A stretch of 64,000 nt of DNA from Hymenobacter caeli (lineage in GTDB: Bacteria; Bacteroidota; Bacteroidia; Cytophagales; Hymenobacteraceae). Position 1 is the first letter of the stretch. Every line of letters starts with the position of its first letter. The DNA is taken from the NCBI RefSeq assembly GCF_013294115.1, contig NZ_JABSNP010000002.1:310001-374000 (forward strand). Direction: 5' to 3'. Positions 16,897-24,381 of the stretch are shown piece by piece. The notes below the pieces were generated by a model, which ran no database searches, had not been told where the DNA came from, and saw only the letters and a program-made list of their open reading frames with translations. The translations under genes were made by a program, and so were the position numbers.

Positions 16897-17796
16897 GTGA
16901 CGGTGGTGGCCCTGTGCCACAACCACGCGCCGTTCCTGCGCGAGGCGCTGGACTCGGTGGCGGCCCAAACCTACCCGCACCTGGAGGTGTGGCTCGTGGA
17001 CGACGCCAGCACCGACGGCAGCCCGGCCATCCTGCGCGCGTACGCCGCCGCGCACCCGGCCTGGCACCTGCTGCTGCTGCCCGACAACGTGGGCAACTGC
17101 CGGGCCTTCAACCAGGCGTTTCGGCAGAGCCGCGGGGAGTTCGTGCTCGATTTTGCCACCGACGACGTGCTGCTGCCCGACCGCCTGGCCCGGCAGGTGG
17201 CCCAGTTCCAGGCCCTCGACGCGAGCTACGGCGTGGTGTATTCCAACGCCGAGCTGATCGACGAGCAGGGCCGCGCATTGGGCCTTCATCATTACCCCGG
17301 GGCCCCCGTCCGCCTGCGCCCGGCCAGCGGCTGGGTGTTGGCCGACGTGCTAGCCCGCTACTTCATCAGCACGCCCACCATGCTCATGCGCCGCGCCTGC
17401 CTGCTCGGCCTGGGCGGCTACGACGAAGCCCTGGCCTACGAGGACTTTGATTTCTGGGTGCGGGCCAGCCGCGACTGGCAGTTCGACTACCTCGACGCCG
17501 TGACGACCCGCAAGCGCCTGCACCCCCGCGCCATGTCGGCCCGCGCCTACCGCCCCCGCGACCCGTACCTGGCCTCCACCATCGCCGTGTGCGCCAAGGC
17601 CCTGGCCCTGTGCCGCACCGCGCCCGAGCGGGCCGCCCTGGCCGTGCGCCTGCGCTGGGAGCTGCGCCAGGCCGTGCGCCGCGCCCGCCACCCCGAGGCC
17701 CGGGCTCTGTTCGCCCTGCTCCGGCAGGTGGCCGCCCCCGCGCCGGCCGACCGCCTCCTGGCCGCCTGGAGCCGCCTGCGCGGCGGCCGCGCGTAG
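16897..17796 (+). CDS. Family 2 glycosyltransferase
   Basis: 299 residues. A GT-A fold with VTVVALCHNHAPFLREALDS at the start, VDDASTDGS, and DFATDDVLLPDRL in the DXD position, followed by a C-terminal region with YEDFDFWVRASRDW. It probably adds one sugar from a nucleotide-sugar to a surface glycan acceptor at the cytoplasmic face. The start is GTG 16897; no in-frame ATG lies upstream before a stop. Its TAG stop (17794-17796) overlaps the -7 box of the next gene. Second gene after the flippase. Confidence 0.9.
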   Translation: MTVVALCHNHAPFLREALDSVAAQTYPHLEVWLVDDASTDGSPAILRAYAAAHPAWHLLLLPDNVGNCRAFNQAFRQSRGEFVLDFATDDVLLPDRLARQVAQFQALDASYGVVYSNAELIDEQGRALGLHHYPGAPVRLRPASGWVLADVLARYFISTPTMLMRRACLLGLGGYDEALAYEDFDFWVRASRDWQFDYLDAVTTRKRLHPRAMSARAYRPRDPYLASTIAVCAKALALCRTAPERAALAVRLRWELRQAVRRARHPEARALFALLRQVAAPAPADRLLAAWSRLRGGRA

Positions 17797-17801
17797 CTTT
17801 G
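17794..17801 (+). promoter_or_regulatory. -7 box TAGCTTTG overlapping the glycosyltransferase stop codon
   Basis: A perfect TAnnTTTG whose first three bases are the TAG stop of the upstream gene. It lies 31 nt before the GTG start of the membrane protein at 17833. Confidence 0.5.
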
Positions 17802-17832
17802 GCCGCCCCATTCTAATCCGTCCCCCCGCCCC

Positions 17833-19482
17833 GTGTTTGCCCGTCGTTCCGTTCGCGTAGTACCACTGCCGCTGGGCCTGGCGCTGGCCGTGGCGGCCGG
17901 CCTGGGCAGCTACTACGAAACCAACGACGAAGGGGCCCTGGCCTGGCTGTTCGGCGGCGTGGCGGCGGCGGGGCCGGTGCCGGCGGTGGCCCTCTATTTC
18001 CACGGCTACGGCCACGCGCTGGCCGCCGCCTACGCGGCCGCCCCGGCCGGGCCCTGGCTGGGCCTGCTGCTGGCGGCGCTGCTGGCGCTGGCCACGGTGG
18101 GGGCGTTTGACGTGCTGGACGCGCTGCTCGGGCCCTGGCTGCGGCCGGGGCCCCGGGCGGGGGCGCTGGCGGTTTTTTTTGGCGCGGGCTGGCTCGAGCA
18201 CTGGCTGTGGTTCAGCCACGTGCGGGTGGCGGCGCTGCTGGCGGGGGCCGCCCTGCTGTGGGCGGCGCGGCGGCCGGGGCGGCGCGGGCCGCTGCTGCTG
18301 GGGCTGGCCGCGCTGCTGGCCGCGTGGCTGCTGCGGCCGGGCGTGGCGGCGCTGGGCGCGGCGGCGGCGGTGCCCGGTGTGCTGCTGCTGGCCGGCGGCT
18401 GGCGGCGGGCCGCGCCGCTGCTGCTGGGGGCCGGGCTGTTGCTGGCCGGGGCCACGGCCCTCGAAACCCTGGGCCAGTCGGCCGCCGGGGCCCGCACCCG
18501 CGCCTATGATACGCTGCTGGCCCAGGTGCTCGACTACGAGCAGCTGCAACCCGCGCCGCGCACCGCCGCCGACCGCCTCGGCGTGGCCGCCACGCGCCTC
18601 TGGCTGCTCGGCGACTCCACCGCCACCAACCCCGCCCTCTACCGCCGCGCCTACCGCTTCGAGGCGGCTACCTTTTTTGGGCGCACCGTGCCGGCCAAGC
18701 TGGCCGAGCGCCTGCCGCTGCTGGCCCGCGACTACTTCCCGCTGCTGCTGGCCCTGGCCGCGAGCTGGGCGCTGGCGCGGCGGCGCGGCCCCGCCCGCGG
18801 CCGGGGCTTCTGGGGGGTGCAAGCGGCCTTTGCCGGGGCCCTGCTGCTGCTGGCCGGGGCCCTGAAGCTGCCGCCCCGCCTGGCCCTGCCGCTGCTCGAT
18901 TTCTGGCTGCTGAACAACCTGATATTTTTGCTGGCCAGCCCGTCGGAGCCGCCTGTTTTGGGGCTGCCAGGTGGGGGGCTCCCGGGGCCGCGCTACGCGT
19001 TGGGCGTGGTCGTGGCGCTGGTGCTGGCGGCCTACGCGGCCAAAACCGCGCACCGCTGCCTGGTGCTGGGGTTGGAGCGGGCCCGCCACGAGCGCACCCT
19101 GGCCGAGCTGGCCCGGCGCACCGCCGGCCGCCCCCGCGTGCTGGCCGGCACCACCGAGTTGCTCAAAAGCCTCTCGCCCTTCCGCAGCTACGCGCTGGGC
19201 CCCGGGGCCGTGCTGGGCCTGAGCGGCTGGCCCGCGCACGACGCCTCGCAGCCGGCGCTGCGGCGGGCCCTCACCGGGGCCCCGGGCCAGGCCGAGGCCC
19301 TGCGCCGCCTGGCCCGGCGGCCACCCCCCGGCGCGGCGTGGGTGCTGGCCGCGCCCGAAGCGGCGTGGCTGAACGCGGCGGCGCGGCGGGGGCCGCCCGG
19401 CCAGCGGTGGGCCCTGCGCCCCGGGCCCGCGCTGGCCACCGATTCGAGCCTGCGCTTCTACCGGCCCGGCCCGTCGTTTTGA
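17833..19482 (+). CDS. Polytopic membrane protein of the glycan locus
   Basis: 549 residues; family not recognised. About 9-11 hydrophobic segments in the first 420 residues (for example residues 6-22, 75-95 and 150-185), then a soluble C-terminal tail of about 130 residues with LAGTTELLKSLSPF and LRFYRPGPSF. The topology resembles membrane glycosyltransferases (GT-C) or polysaccharide polymerases, but no family motif is clear. The start is GTG 17833. Its position after a flippase and a glycosyltransferase suggests a role in polymer assembly. Strong Leu/Ala bias from GC-rich codons. Confidence 0.65.
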   Translation: MFARRSVRVVPLPLGLALAVAAGLGSYYETNDEGALAWLFGGVAAAGPVPAVALYFHGYGHALAAAYAAAPAGPWLGLLLAALLALATVGAFDVLDALLGPWLRPGPRAGALAVFFGAGWLEHWLWFSHVRVAALLAGAALLWAARRPGRRGPLLLGLAALLAAWLLRPGVAALGAAAAVPGVLLLAGGWRRAAPLLLGAGLLLAGATALETLGQSAAGARTRAYDTLLAQVLDYEQLQPAPRTAADRLGVAATRLWLLGDSTATNPALYRRAYRFEAATFFGRTVPAKLAERLPLLARDYFPLLLALAASWALARRRGPARGRGFWGVQAAFAGALLLLAGALKLPPRLALPLLDFWLLNNLIFLLASPSEPPVLGLPGGGLPGPRYALGVVVALVLAAYAAKTAHRCLVLGLERARHERTLAELARRTAGRPRVLAGTTELLKSLSPFRSYALGPGAVLGLSGWPAHDASQPALRRALTGAPGQAEALRRLARRPPPGAAWVLAAPEAAWLNAAARRGPPGQRWALRPGPALATDSSLRFYRPGPSF

Positions 19483-19620
19483 GGTCCTGGCTCATCCGAG
19501 AGGGAGCTTGGGCTCGTATAAGCCATAATATTGTACCCCGCTGAATAGCCCAGCAGTGGACCTTTGCAGTCCCGAAAACAGTTACTTCATTATTATCACA
19601 CGTTTTCGCTTCCACCCCCC

Positions 19621-20601
19621 ATGCTTAGCACCACGATGATTTCGCGCGGCGAGGTCTTGCAACACCTCGAAGGCTACCTCAAGGAAAACATCTACACCTT
19701 TCTCAAAAAAGTGGAGGACAGCTGGCAACCCGCTGATTACCTGCCCGATTCGCGCCGTGACACGTTTTTCGACGAAGTGCGCGACTTGCGCGAGAAGGCC
19801 GGCAACCTGAGCTACGACCTGCTGGCCGTGCTCATCGGCGACACCATCACCGAGGAGGCCTTGCCTAACTACGAGGCGTGGTTCCACGAGCTGGACGACT
19901 TGAACCGCGACAACAACAACGGCTGGGCCCAGTGGATTCGGGGCTGGACGGCCGAGGAAAACCGCCACGGCGACCTGCTCAACCGCTACCTCTACCTCAG
20001 CGGCCGCGTGAACATGCGCGAATTTGAGATGAGCACCCAGTACCTCATCAACGATGGTTTCGACCTGGGCACGGCCCACGACCCGTACCGCGCCTTCGTG
20101 TACACGAGCTACCAGGAAATGGCCACCAACATCTCGCACCGCCGCGTGGGCCAGCTCGCCCGCACCGCCGGCGACGACGGCCTCTCCAAAATCTGCGGCA
20201 TGATTGCCGGCGACGAAAACCGCCACGCCCGCGCCTACAAAACCTTCGTGGAGAAGATCTTTGAGGTGGACCCCTCGGAGATGATGCTGGCCTTCGAAGA
20301 CATGATGCGCAAGAAAATCGTGATGCCCGCCCACTACATGCGCGAGTTGGGCATCGACATGGGCAAAACCTACGGCCATTTCACCGACGCCGCCCAGCGC
20401 TTGGGCGTGTACACCAGCGCCGACTACACCGACATCCTCGACACGCTGCTCAGCGACTGGAAAATCGGCAGCATCGGCGGCCTCACCGGCCCCGCCGAGA
20501 AGGCCCGCGACTACGTGATGGCCCTGCCCGCCCGCCTGCGCCGCGTGAGCGACCGCATGGCAGTGCCCAAGCTGGAATACAAGTTCAAGTGGATTTCGTA
20601 G
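19621..20601 (+). CDS. Acyl-ACP (stearoyl-type) desaturase
   Basis: Soluble diiron enzyme of the ferritin-like superfamily that introduces a double bond into acyl-ACP, adjusting membrane lipid unsaturation. 326 residues. Two metal-binding motifs are clear: TAEENRHGD near residue 110 and DENRHARA near 199. The C-terminal region with PKLEYKFKW is also typical. Start at ATG 19621, although ATG 19636 is possible and the frame opens upstream to 19564. A strong terminator follows at 20634-20665. Electron donor (ferredoxin) not in this window. Confidence 0.93.
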   Translation: MLSTTMISRGEVLQHLEGYLKENIYTFLKKVEDSWQPADYLPDSRRDTFFDEVRDLREKAGNLSYDLLAVLIGDTITEEALPNYEAWFHELDDLNRDNNNGWAQWIRGWTAEENRHGDLLNRYLYLSGRVNMREFEMSTQYLINDGFDLGTAHDPYRAFVYTSYQEMATNISHRRVGQLARTAGDDGLSKICGMIAGDENRHARAYKTFVEKIFEVDPSEMMLAFEDMMRKKIVMPAHYMRELGIDMGKTYGHFTDAAQRLGVYTSADYTDILDTLLSDWKIGSIGGLTGPAEKARDYVMALPARLRRVSDRMAVPKLEYKFKWIS

Positions 20602-20633
20602 CGCCGCGCTGCCGGCCTCAGTTATCATCAGAA

Positions 20634-20665
20634 AAGCCGTTTCCTGGGTAGGAAACGGCTTTTTT
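20634..20665 (+). terminator. Terminator of the desaturase gene
   Basis: Perfect 12-bp stem, arms 20634-20645 and 20650-20661, loop GGGT, followed by a T-run. Confidence 0.9.
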
Positions 20666-20675
20666 CGTTTAAAAT

Positions 20676-20773
20676 TACCCGGTTTGTTCCTGCCAAGCAG
20701 CAAAACGACGGTCATGCCGAGCGCAACCGAGGCATGACCGTCGTTTTGCTGCTTGGCAGGAACAAACCGGGTA
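20676..20773. repeat. 43-bp-arm perfect palindrome with GTCATGCC core
   Basis: Arms 20676-20718 and 20731-20773 are exact complements over 43 bp around a 12-nt loop GAGCGCAACCGA. The inner part, CGGTCATGCC-loop-GGCATGACCG, recurs at 46394-46425 with nearly the same loop but without the long outer arms. The outer arms here include TTTGTTCCTGCCAAGCAGCA. It lies between the desaturase and DUF427 genes, right after a terminator. Confidence 0.92.
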
Positions 20774-20798
20774 CCTGCCAAATGCCCTGTTTACTCTA

Positions 20799-21077
20799 CT
20801 AGCTGACCTTCACGCCTTTCCAGAAGGCGACGTAGCCCTTGATGTTTTGGGCGGCGTCTTTGGGCGTGGGGTAGTACCAAGCGGCGTCCTTGTTTTGCTC
20901 GCCGTTCACGCGCAGCGAGTAGTAGCTGGCCTGGCCCTTCCAGGGGCAGGAAGTGTGGGCGATGCTGTCCTCAAAAAATTCTTTTTTGAGGGAATCGGCG
21001 GGGAAGTAGTGATTGTTTTCGACCACTACGGTGGCGTCGCTCTCGGCCACGACGGTGTTGTTCCAAACGGCTTTCAT
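20799..21077 (-). CDS. DUF427 family protein
   Basis: 92 residues, the usual size for DUF427 (a small beta-barrel, sometimes fused to other domains). Visible landmarks: MKAVWNNTVVAESD at the start, ENNHYFPADS, TSCPWKG with a conserved Cys, and a C-terminal YYPTPK...VAFWKGV. Biochemical function is not established for the family. Divergent from the VWA gene; the two 5' leaders are inverted copies of each other. No signal peptide. Confidence 0.9.
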   Translation of the reverse strand: MKAVWNNTVVAESDATVVVENNHYFPADSLKKEFFEDSIAHTSCPWKGQASYYSLRVNGEQNKDAAWYYPTPKDAAQNIKGYVAFWKGVKVS

Positions 21078-21276
21078 ATCATTTAACAGTTAACAGTTGT
21101 CATTTAACACCCAAACGGCGCGGGCGTTTCCTTGGTACGCAGAGGCTGTTGGAATGGGTAGCAGCCGGGCTGCGCTGGCATTGAACATCCACGCCCGCTC
21201 AGGTGTTTGCCAACCGCCACCTGAGCGCCTACGCCCTCCGGGCGTTAAATGATAACTGCTAACTGTTAAATGATAT
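21076..21276. repeat. Inverted leader repeat shared by DUF427 and VWA genes
   Basis: Arms 21076-21108 and 21244-21276 match as inverted copies in 31 of 33 positions and are built from AACTGTTAAATGA-like words. Each arm ends inside or just before a start codon (DUF427 ATG at 21077, VWA ATG at 21275), so the two divergent genes begin with the same leader. The centre (about 135 bp) is unrelated and GC-rich. Confidence 0.85.
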
Positions 21277-22381
21277 GGCTACTGGCTTCCGCTTCCGCGA
21301 TTTTGTACCCGAAGACCAGCCCGAAAAGGGCTTTGAATCGTTGTTTAAGCTGTTCATGCAGCTCGTCACCATCACCAGCGGCGACGTGGGCGAGGCCTTG
21401 TCCTGGCTCAACGAGCTGGACAAGCAGTACGGCCTCACCGACGACGGCTACGGCATGGGCAACTTCATCGACGACCTGAAAAAGAAAGGCTACATCGACG
21501 AGGACGAGCAGAAAAAAGGCGAGTTTAAAATCACCGCCAAGTCGGAGCAGAAAATCCGCAAGTCGGCCCTGGAGGAGATTTTTGGCAAGCTCAAAAAGAG
21601 CAGTACCGGCAACCACCGCACGCCCCACACCGGGCAGGGCGACGAGCAGAGCACCGACCTGCGCGAGTTCCGTTTCGGCGACTCGCTGGAATCGATTCAG
21701 ATGACCGAGTCCATCCGCAACGCCCAGCTCAACCACGGCATGGACGACGACAACTTCATGCTGACCGAGGGCGACCTGGAAGTGCGCGAAAACGAGCACA
21801 AGAGCCAGACCAGCACGGTGCTGATGATTGACATCTCGCACTCGATGATTCTTTACGGAGAGGACCGCATCACGCCCGCCAAAAAAGTGGCCATGGCCCT
21901 GGCCGAGCTGGTGAAGCAGAAGTACCCCAAGGATTTCCTCGACGTGATTGTGTTCGGCAACGACGCCTGGCAGATTGAGGTGAAGGACCTGCCCTACCTG
22001 CAAGTGGGGCCCTACCACACCAACACCGTGGCCGGCCTGGAGCTGGCGATGGACCTGCTGCGCAAGCGCAAAACGCCCAACAAGCAGATTTTCATGATCA
22101 CCGACGGCAAGCCCACGTGCTTGAAAGAGGGCAACGGCTACTACAAGAACAGCTTCGGCCTCGACCGCAAGGTGGTGAACAAGACGCTGAACATCGCCGC
22201 CGCCGCCCGCCGCGTGAAAATCCCCATCACCACGTTCATGATTACCTCCGACCCTTACCTCAAGCAGTTCGTGGAGGAGTTCACGGAGGTGAACCAGGGC
22301 AAGGCCTACTACAGCGGCCTGAAGGGCCTGGGCCACCTGGTGTTTGAAGATTACAAAAAGAACCGCCGCAAGACGCTCTAG
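21275..22381 (+). CDS. VWA-domain protein (chelatase-like partner)
   Basis: 368 residues. An N-terminal helical region (about residues 1-110) precedes a charged linker and a von Willebrand A domain with the metal-ion site MIDISHSM near residues 184-191, then GRKTPNKQIFMITDGKP-like and TTFMITSDPYL. Such proteins pair with MoxR/Mg-chelatase-like AAA+ ATPases and act in protein maturation or metal insertion. The likely partner is the AAA+ gene at 25698, 3.3 kb downstream on the same strand. A decayed copy of this gene's 3' end lies at 24175-24305. The ATG at 21275 abuts the leader repeat. Confidence 0.88.
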   Translation: MATGFRFRDFVPEDQPEKGFESLFKLFMQLVTITSGDVGEALSWLNELDKQYGLTDDGYGMGNFIDDLKKKGYIDEDEQKKGEFKITAKSEQKIRKSALEEIFGKLKKSSTGNHRTPHTGQGDEQSTDLREFRFGDSLESIQMTESIRNAQLNHGMDDDNFMLTEGDLEVRENEHKSQTSTVLMIDISHSMILYGEDRITPAKKVAMALAELVKQKYPKDFLDVIVFGNDAWQIEVKDLPYLQVGPYHTNTVAGLELAMDLLRKRKTPNKQIFMITDGKPTCLKEGNGYYKNSFGLDRKVVNKTLNIAAAARRVKIPITTFMITSDPYLKQFVEEFTEVNQGKAYYSGLKGLGHLVFEDYKKNRRKTL

Positions 22382-22401
22382 ATTAGGACGATGGAATGTC
22401 T

Positions 22402-22440
22402 AAAACGCCGGACTTAGGCAACGCCTAGGTCCGGCGTTTT
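22402..22440. terminator. Bidirectional terminator between VWA and S8 genes
   Basis: Arms 22402-22419 and 22423-22440 (AAAACGCCGGACTTAGGC type), one mismatch, 3-nt loop, with A- and T-runs at the ends; suited to these convergent genes. Confidence 0.88.
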
Positions 22441-22450
22441 GCTTGTACTG

Positions 22451-24139
22451 CTAGTGCAGTGCCCGTTTTTTCAGCTGTTCATGGCGCGGCGCAGTCATTG
22501 CCTTGGTCGCTGTTGCCGCTGGTTCCAGGCTGGCCAGTCGCACGGCTTCGTAAAGGTTCACCACGCCGCCGGCCCGCGAGAGGGTAGCGAAATCCACTAG
22601 CTGCCTGGTACCGGGCCGTAGCACCTGCGTGTGAACGGGCGTGGCCGAAGCCATAATTAGGCGCTTGAGGTCGGCCGGAGTAAGCTGGGGGAAATAGGTT
22701 TTGAGCACGGCCGCGATGCCGGCCACTACCGGCGTGGCCATGCTGGTGCCGCTCATGGGGCGGTAGCCATTGCCGGGGTAGGTGGATACGATGCCGAGGC
22801 CTGGCGCGAACACGTCTACCGATTGGCGGCCGTAGTTGGAAAACGACGCGGGCAGGTGCTCATCGTTGCTCTGGGCACTGGCCCCCACGGTCAGCAGGTT
22901 CGGAATTAATTGGCCGTTGAGGTAGCGGCCGGTGGGGTATTGCAGCGTACTGTCGGTGTTGAGTTGGTCGTTGCCGGCCGCGTGAACCAGTAGCACACCG
23001 TGGGCATCGGCGTAGCGCATGGCCTCGTCCACGGTGGCTTTTTCGGGCGAAAAGTATTTGCTGAAGCTCATGCTGATGATTTTCGCGCCGTTGTCCACGG
23101 CGTAGCGGATGGCGTTGGCTACGTCTTTGTCGCGCTCGTCGCCGTTGGGCACGGCCCGCACGCTCAGGATGCGCACGTGGCCGGCCACACCCTGCACGCC
23201 GAGGTTGTTGCCGCGGTCGGCGGCGATGATGCCCGCGCAGTGGGTGCCGTGGTCAATGCCCTGCACGCCCAGGCCGCCGGCCACGTTGCCATTGCCGTAG
23301 TGCCGCTCGGTGAGGTCGGCCGGGTGGTCGCCCACCAGCGGTTGCGGGTCGTAGGTGAGGTTATAGCCGTAGGCGAGGCGGTCTTGCAGCGACCCCAGAT
23401 ACCGGCGCAGGCCACTGAGCAGCGAGTCGGTATTGGGTAGCTGGCGCACGCCCGGCCGCCGCAGTTCCTGGTAGTACCCGGCGGCCTGCCGCACCAGGGC
23501 CGTGTCGGCGGTGGGCGGGTGGTGCAGCAGGGCCGAGTCGAGCACGGCCACGCCCAGCGCCTTTTTGAGGGCGGCCGTGCTGGCTTCCGCCTGGGTCAGT
23601 ACCGCACCAAATTGCGCGTAGGTTTCCGCGTGCTCGGCCCGTTTGGTGGTATAGCTCCGTTTGGCCCGCTCATACAGCCGAAACTCGGCCCGTTGCGCCG
23701 GGGGCACGGTGGCCAGCGTTTTGCCCTCGTAGCGGGGCCGCAGCCGGGCGTAGAGGCGGGTTTCTTCGGCCTGGTTGAAAAACACGTTGCGCCCGTCGGC
23801 ACCGCCCAGGTAGTTCCAGCCGTACAGGTCGTCGGCGTAGCCGTTGTGGTCGTCGTCGCGGCCGTTGCCGGGCACCTCGCCAGGATTGTGCCAGAGCACG
23901 GCGCGCAAATCGGCGTGCGTGGTGTCGGTGCCGCCGTCGACAACGGCCACGATTACCGGCCGGGCAGTTGGGCGCAGGCCCTGCGCCCGCAGCCATTCAT
24001 AGGCCCGGTTCGTGCTGATGCCCATCACCTTGTCGGCAGCCGGGTCGAGGTGGTGCCATTGCGTTAGGGAAGTCTGGGCCTGCCCCGCCAGCGCTAACAG
24101 GCTGCAAGCAACCAGTAATAAGGGAGAAGTGGAGTGCAT
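22451..24139 (-). CDS. Secreted S8 (subtilisin-like) serine peptidase
   Basis: 562 residues from ATG 24139, which starts a signal peptide (about residues 1-20, ending GQAQ). Catalytic triad: Asp in VAVVDGGTDTTHADL near residue 67, His in GIDHGTHCAG near 295, Ser in SGTSMATPVVAG near 464. The Asp-to-His spacing of about 230 residues is much larger than in classic subtilisins and includes a charged helical insert (about residues 110-210). Exported protease. No C-terminal secretion domain is evident. The frame is open 90 nt further upstream, but that part is antisense to a VWA pseudogene. Between VWA and cytochrome genes. Confidence 0.93.
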   Translation of the reverse strand: MHSTSPLLLVACSLLALAGQAQTSLTQWHHLDPAADKVMGISTNRAYEWLRAQGLRPTARPVIVAVVDGGTDTTHADLRAVLWHNPGEVPGNGRDDDHNGYADDLYGWNYLGGADGRNVFFNQAEETRLYARLRPRYEGKTLATVPPAQRAEFRLYERAKRSYTTKRAEHAETYAQFGAVLTQAEASTAALKKALGVAVLDSALLHHPPTADTALVRQAAGYYQELRRPGVRQLPNTDSLLSGLRRYLGSLQDRLAYGYNLTYDPQPLVGDHPADLTERHYGNGNVAGGLGVQGIDHGTHCAGIIAADRGNNLGVQGVAGHVRILSVRAVPNGDERDKDVANAIRYAVDNGAKIISMSFSKYFSPEKATVDEAMRYADAHGVLLVHAAGNDQLNTDSTLQYPTGRYLNGQLIPNLLTVGASAQSNDEHLPASFSNYGRQSVDVFAPGLGIVSTYPGNGYRPMSGTSMATPVVAGIAAVLKTYFPQLTPADLKRLIMASATPVHTQVLRPGTRQLVDFATLSRAGGVVNLYEAVRLASLEPAATATKAMTAPRHEQLKKRALH

Positions 24140-24174
24140 AGGTAAGCGGAGCGTGGGCGAATGGATGGGCACCA

Positions 24175-24305
24175 CCTGCTTCCGACAGAAGCAGTTCGTG
24201 GAAGAATCTATGGAAGTAAACCAAAGCAAAGCCTGCTACCGCGGCCTAAAAGGCCTGGGCTACTGGTGTTCGAAGGCTACAAGCCCAACCGGCGCAAGAC
24301 GCCGC
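24175..24305 (+). pseudogene. Decayed duplicate of the VWA gene 3' end
   Basis: This plus-strand stretch aligns base for base with the last about 120 nt of the VWA gene (22260-22378). It reads QFVEESMEVNQSKACYRGLK where the intact gene reads QFVEEFTEVNQGKAYYSGLK. Most differences are scattered substitutions; one missing base near 24263 shifts the frame before the final KNRRKT-like block. It lies upstream of the S8 gene's start. This looks like a leftover from a duplication of the VWA gene. Confidence 0.85.
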
Positions 24306-24381
24306 AATGGGGCTATGGGCATCGAAAGGCCCCCGCGTGCCGCACACGAAAAACTTTTCCCGAGGCCCGGAACCATAGGCC

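Noticed and set aside
15454..17292. 612-codon minus-strand frame over the flippase and glycosyltransferase
   Set aside because: Gln/Gly/Pro/His-rich shadow of real genes on the plus strand, no motifs.
17350..19239. 629-codon minus-strand frame opposite the membrane protein
   Set aside because: Low-complexity antisense shadow of a GC-rich gene.
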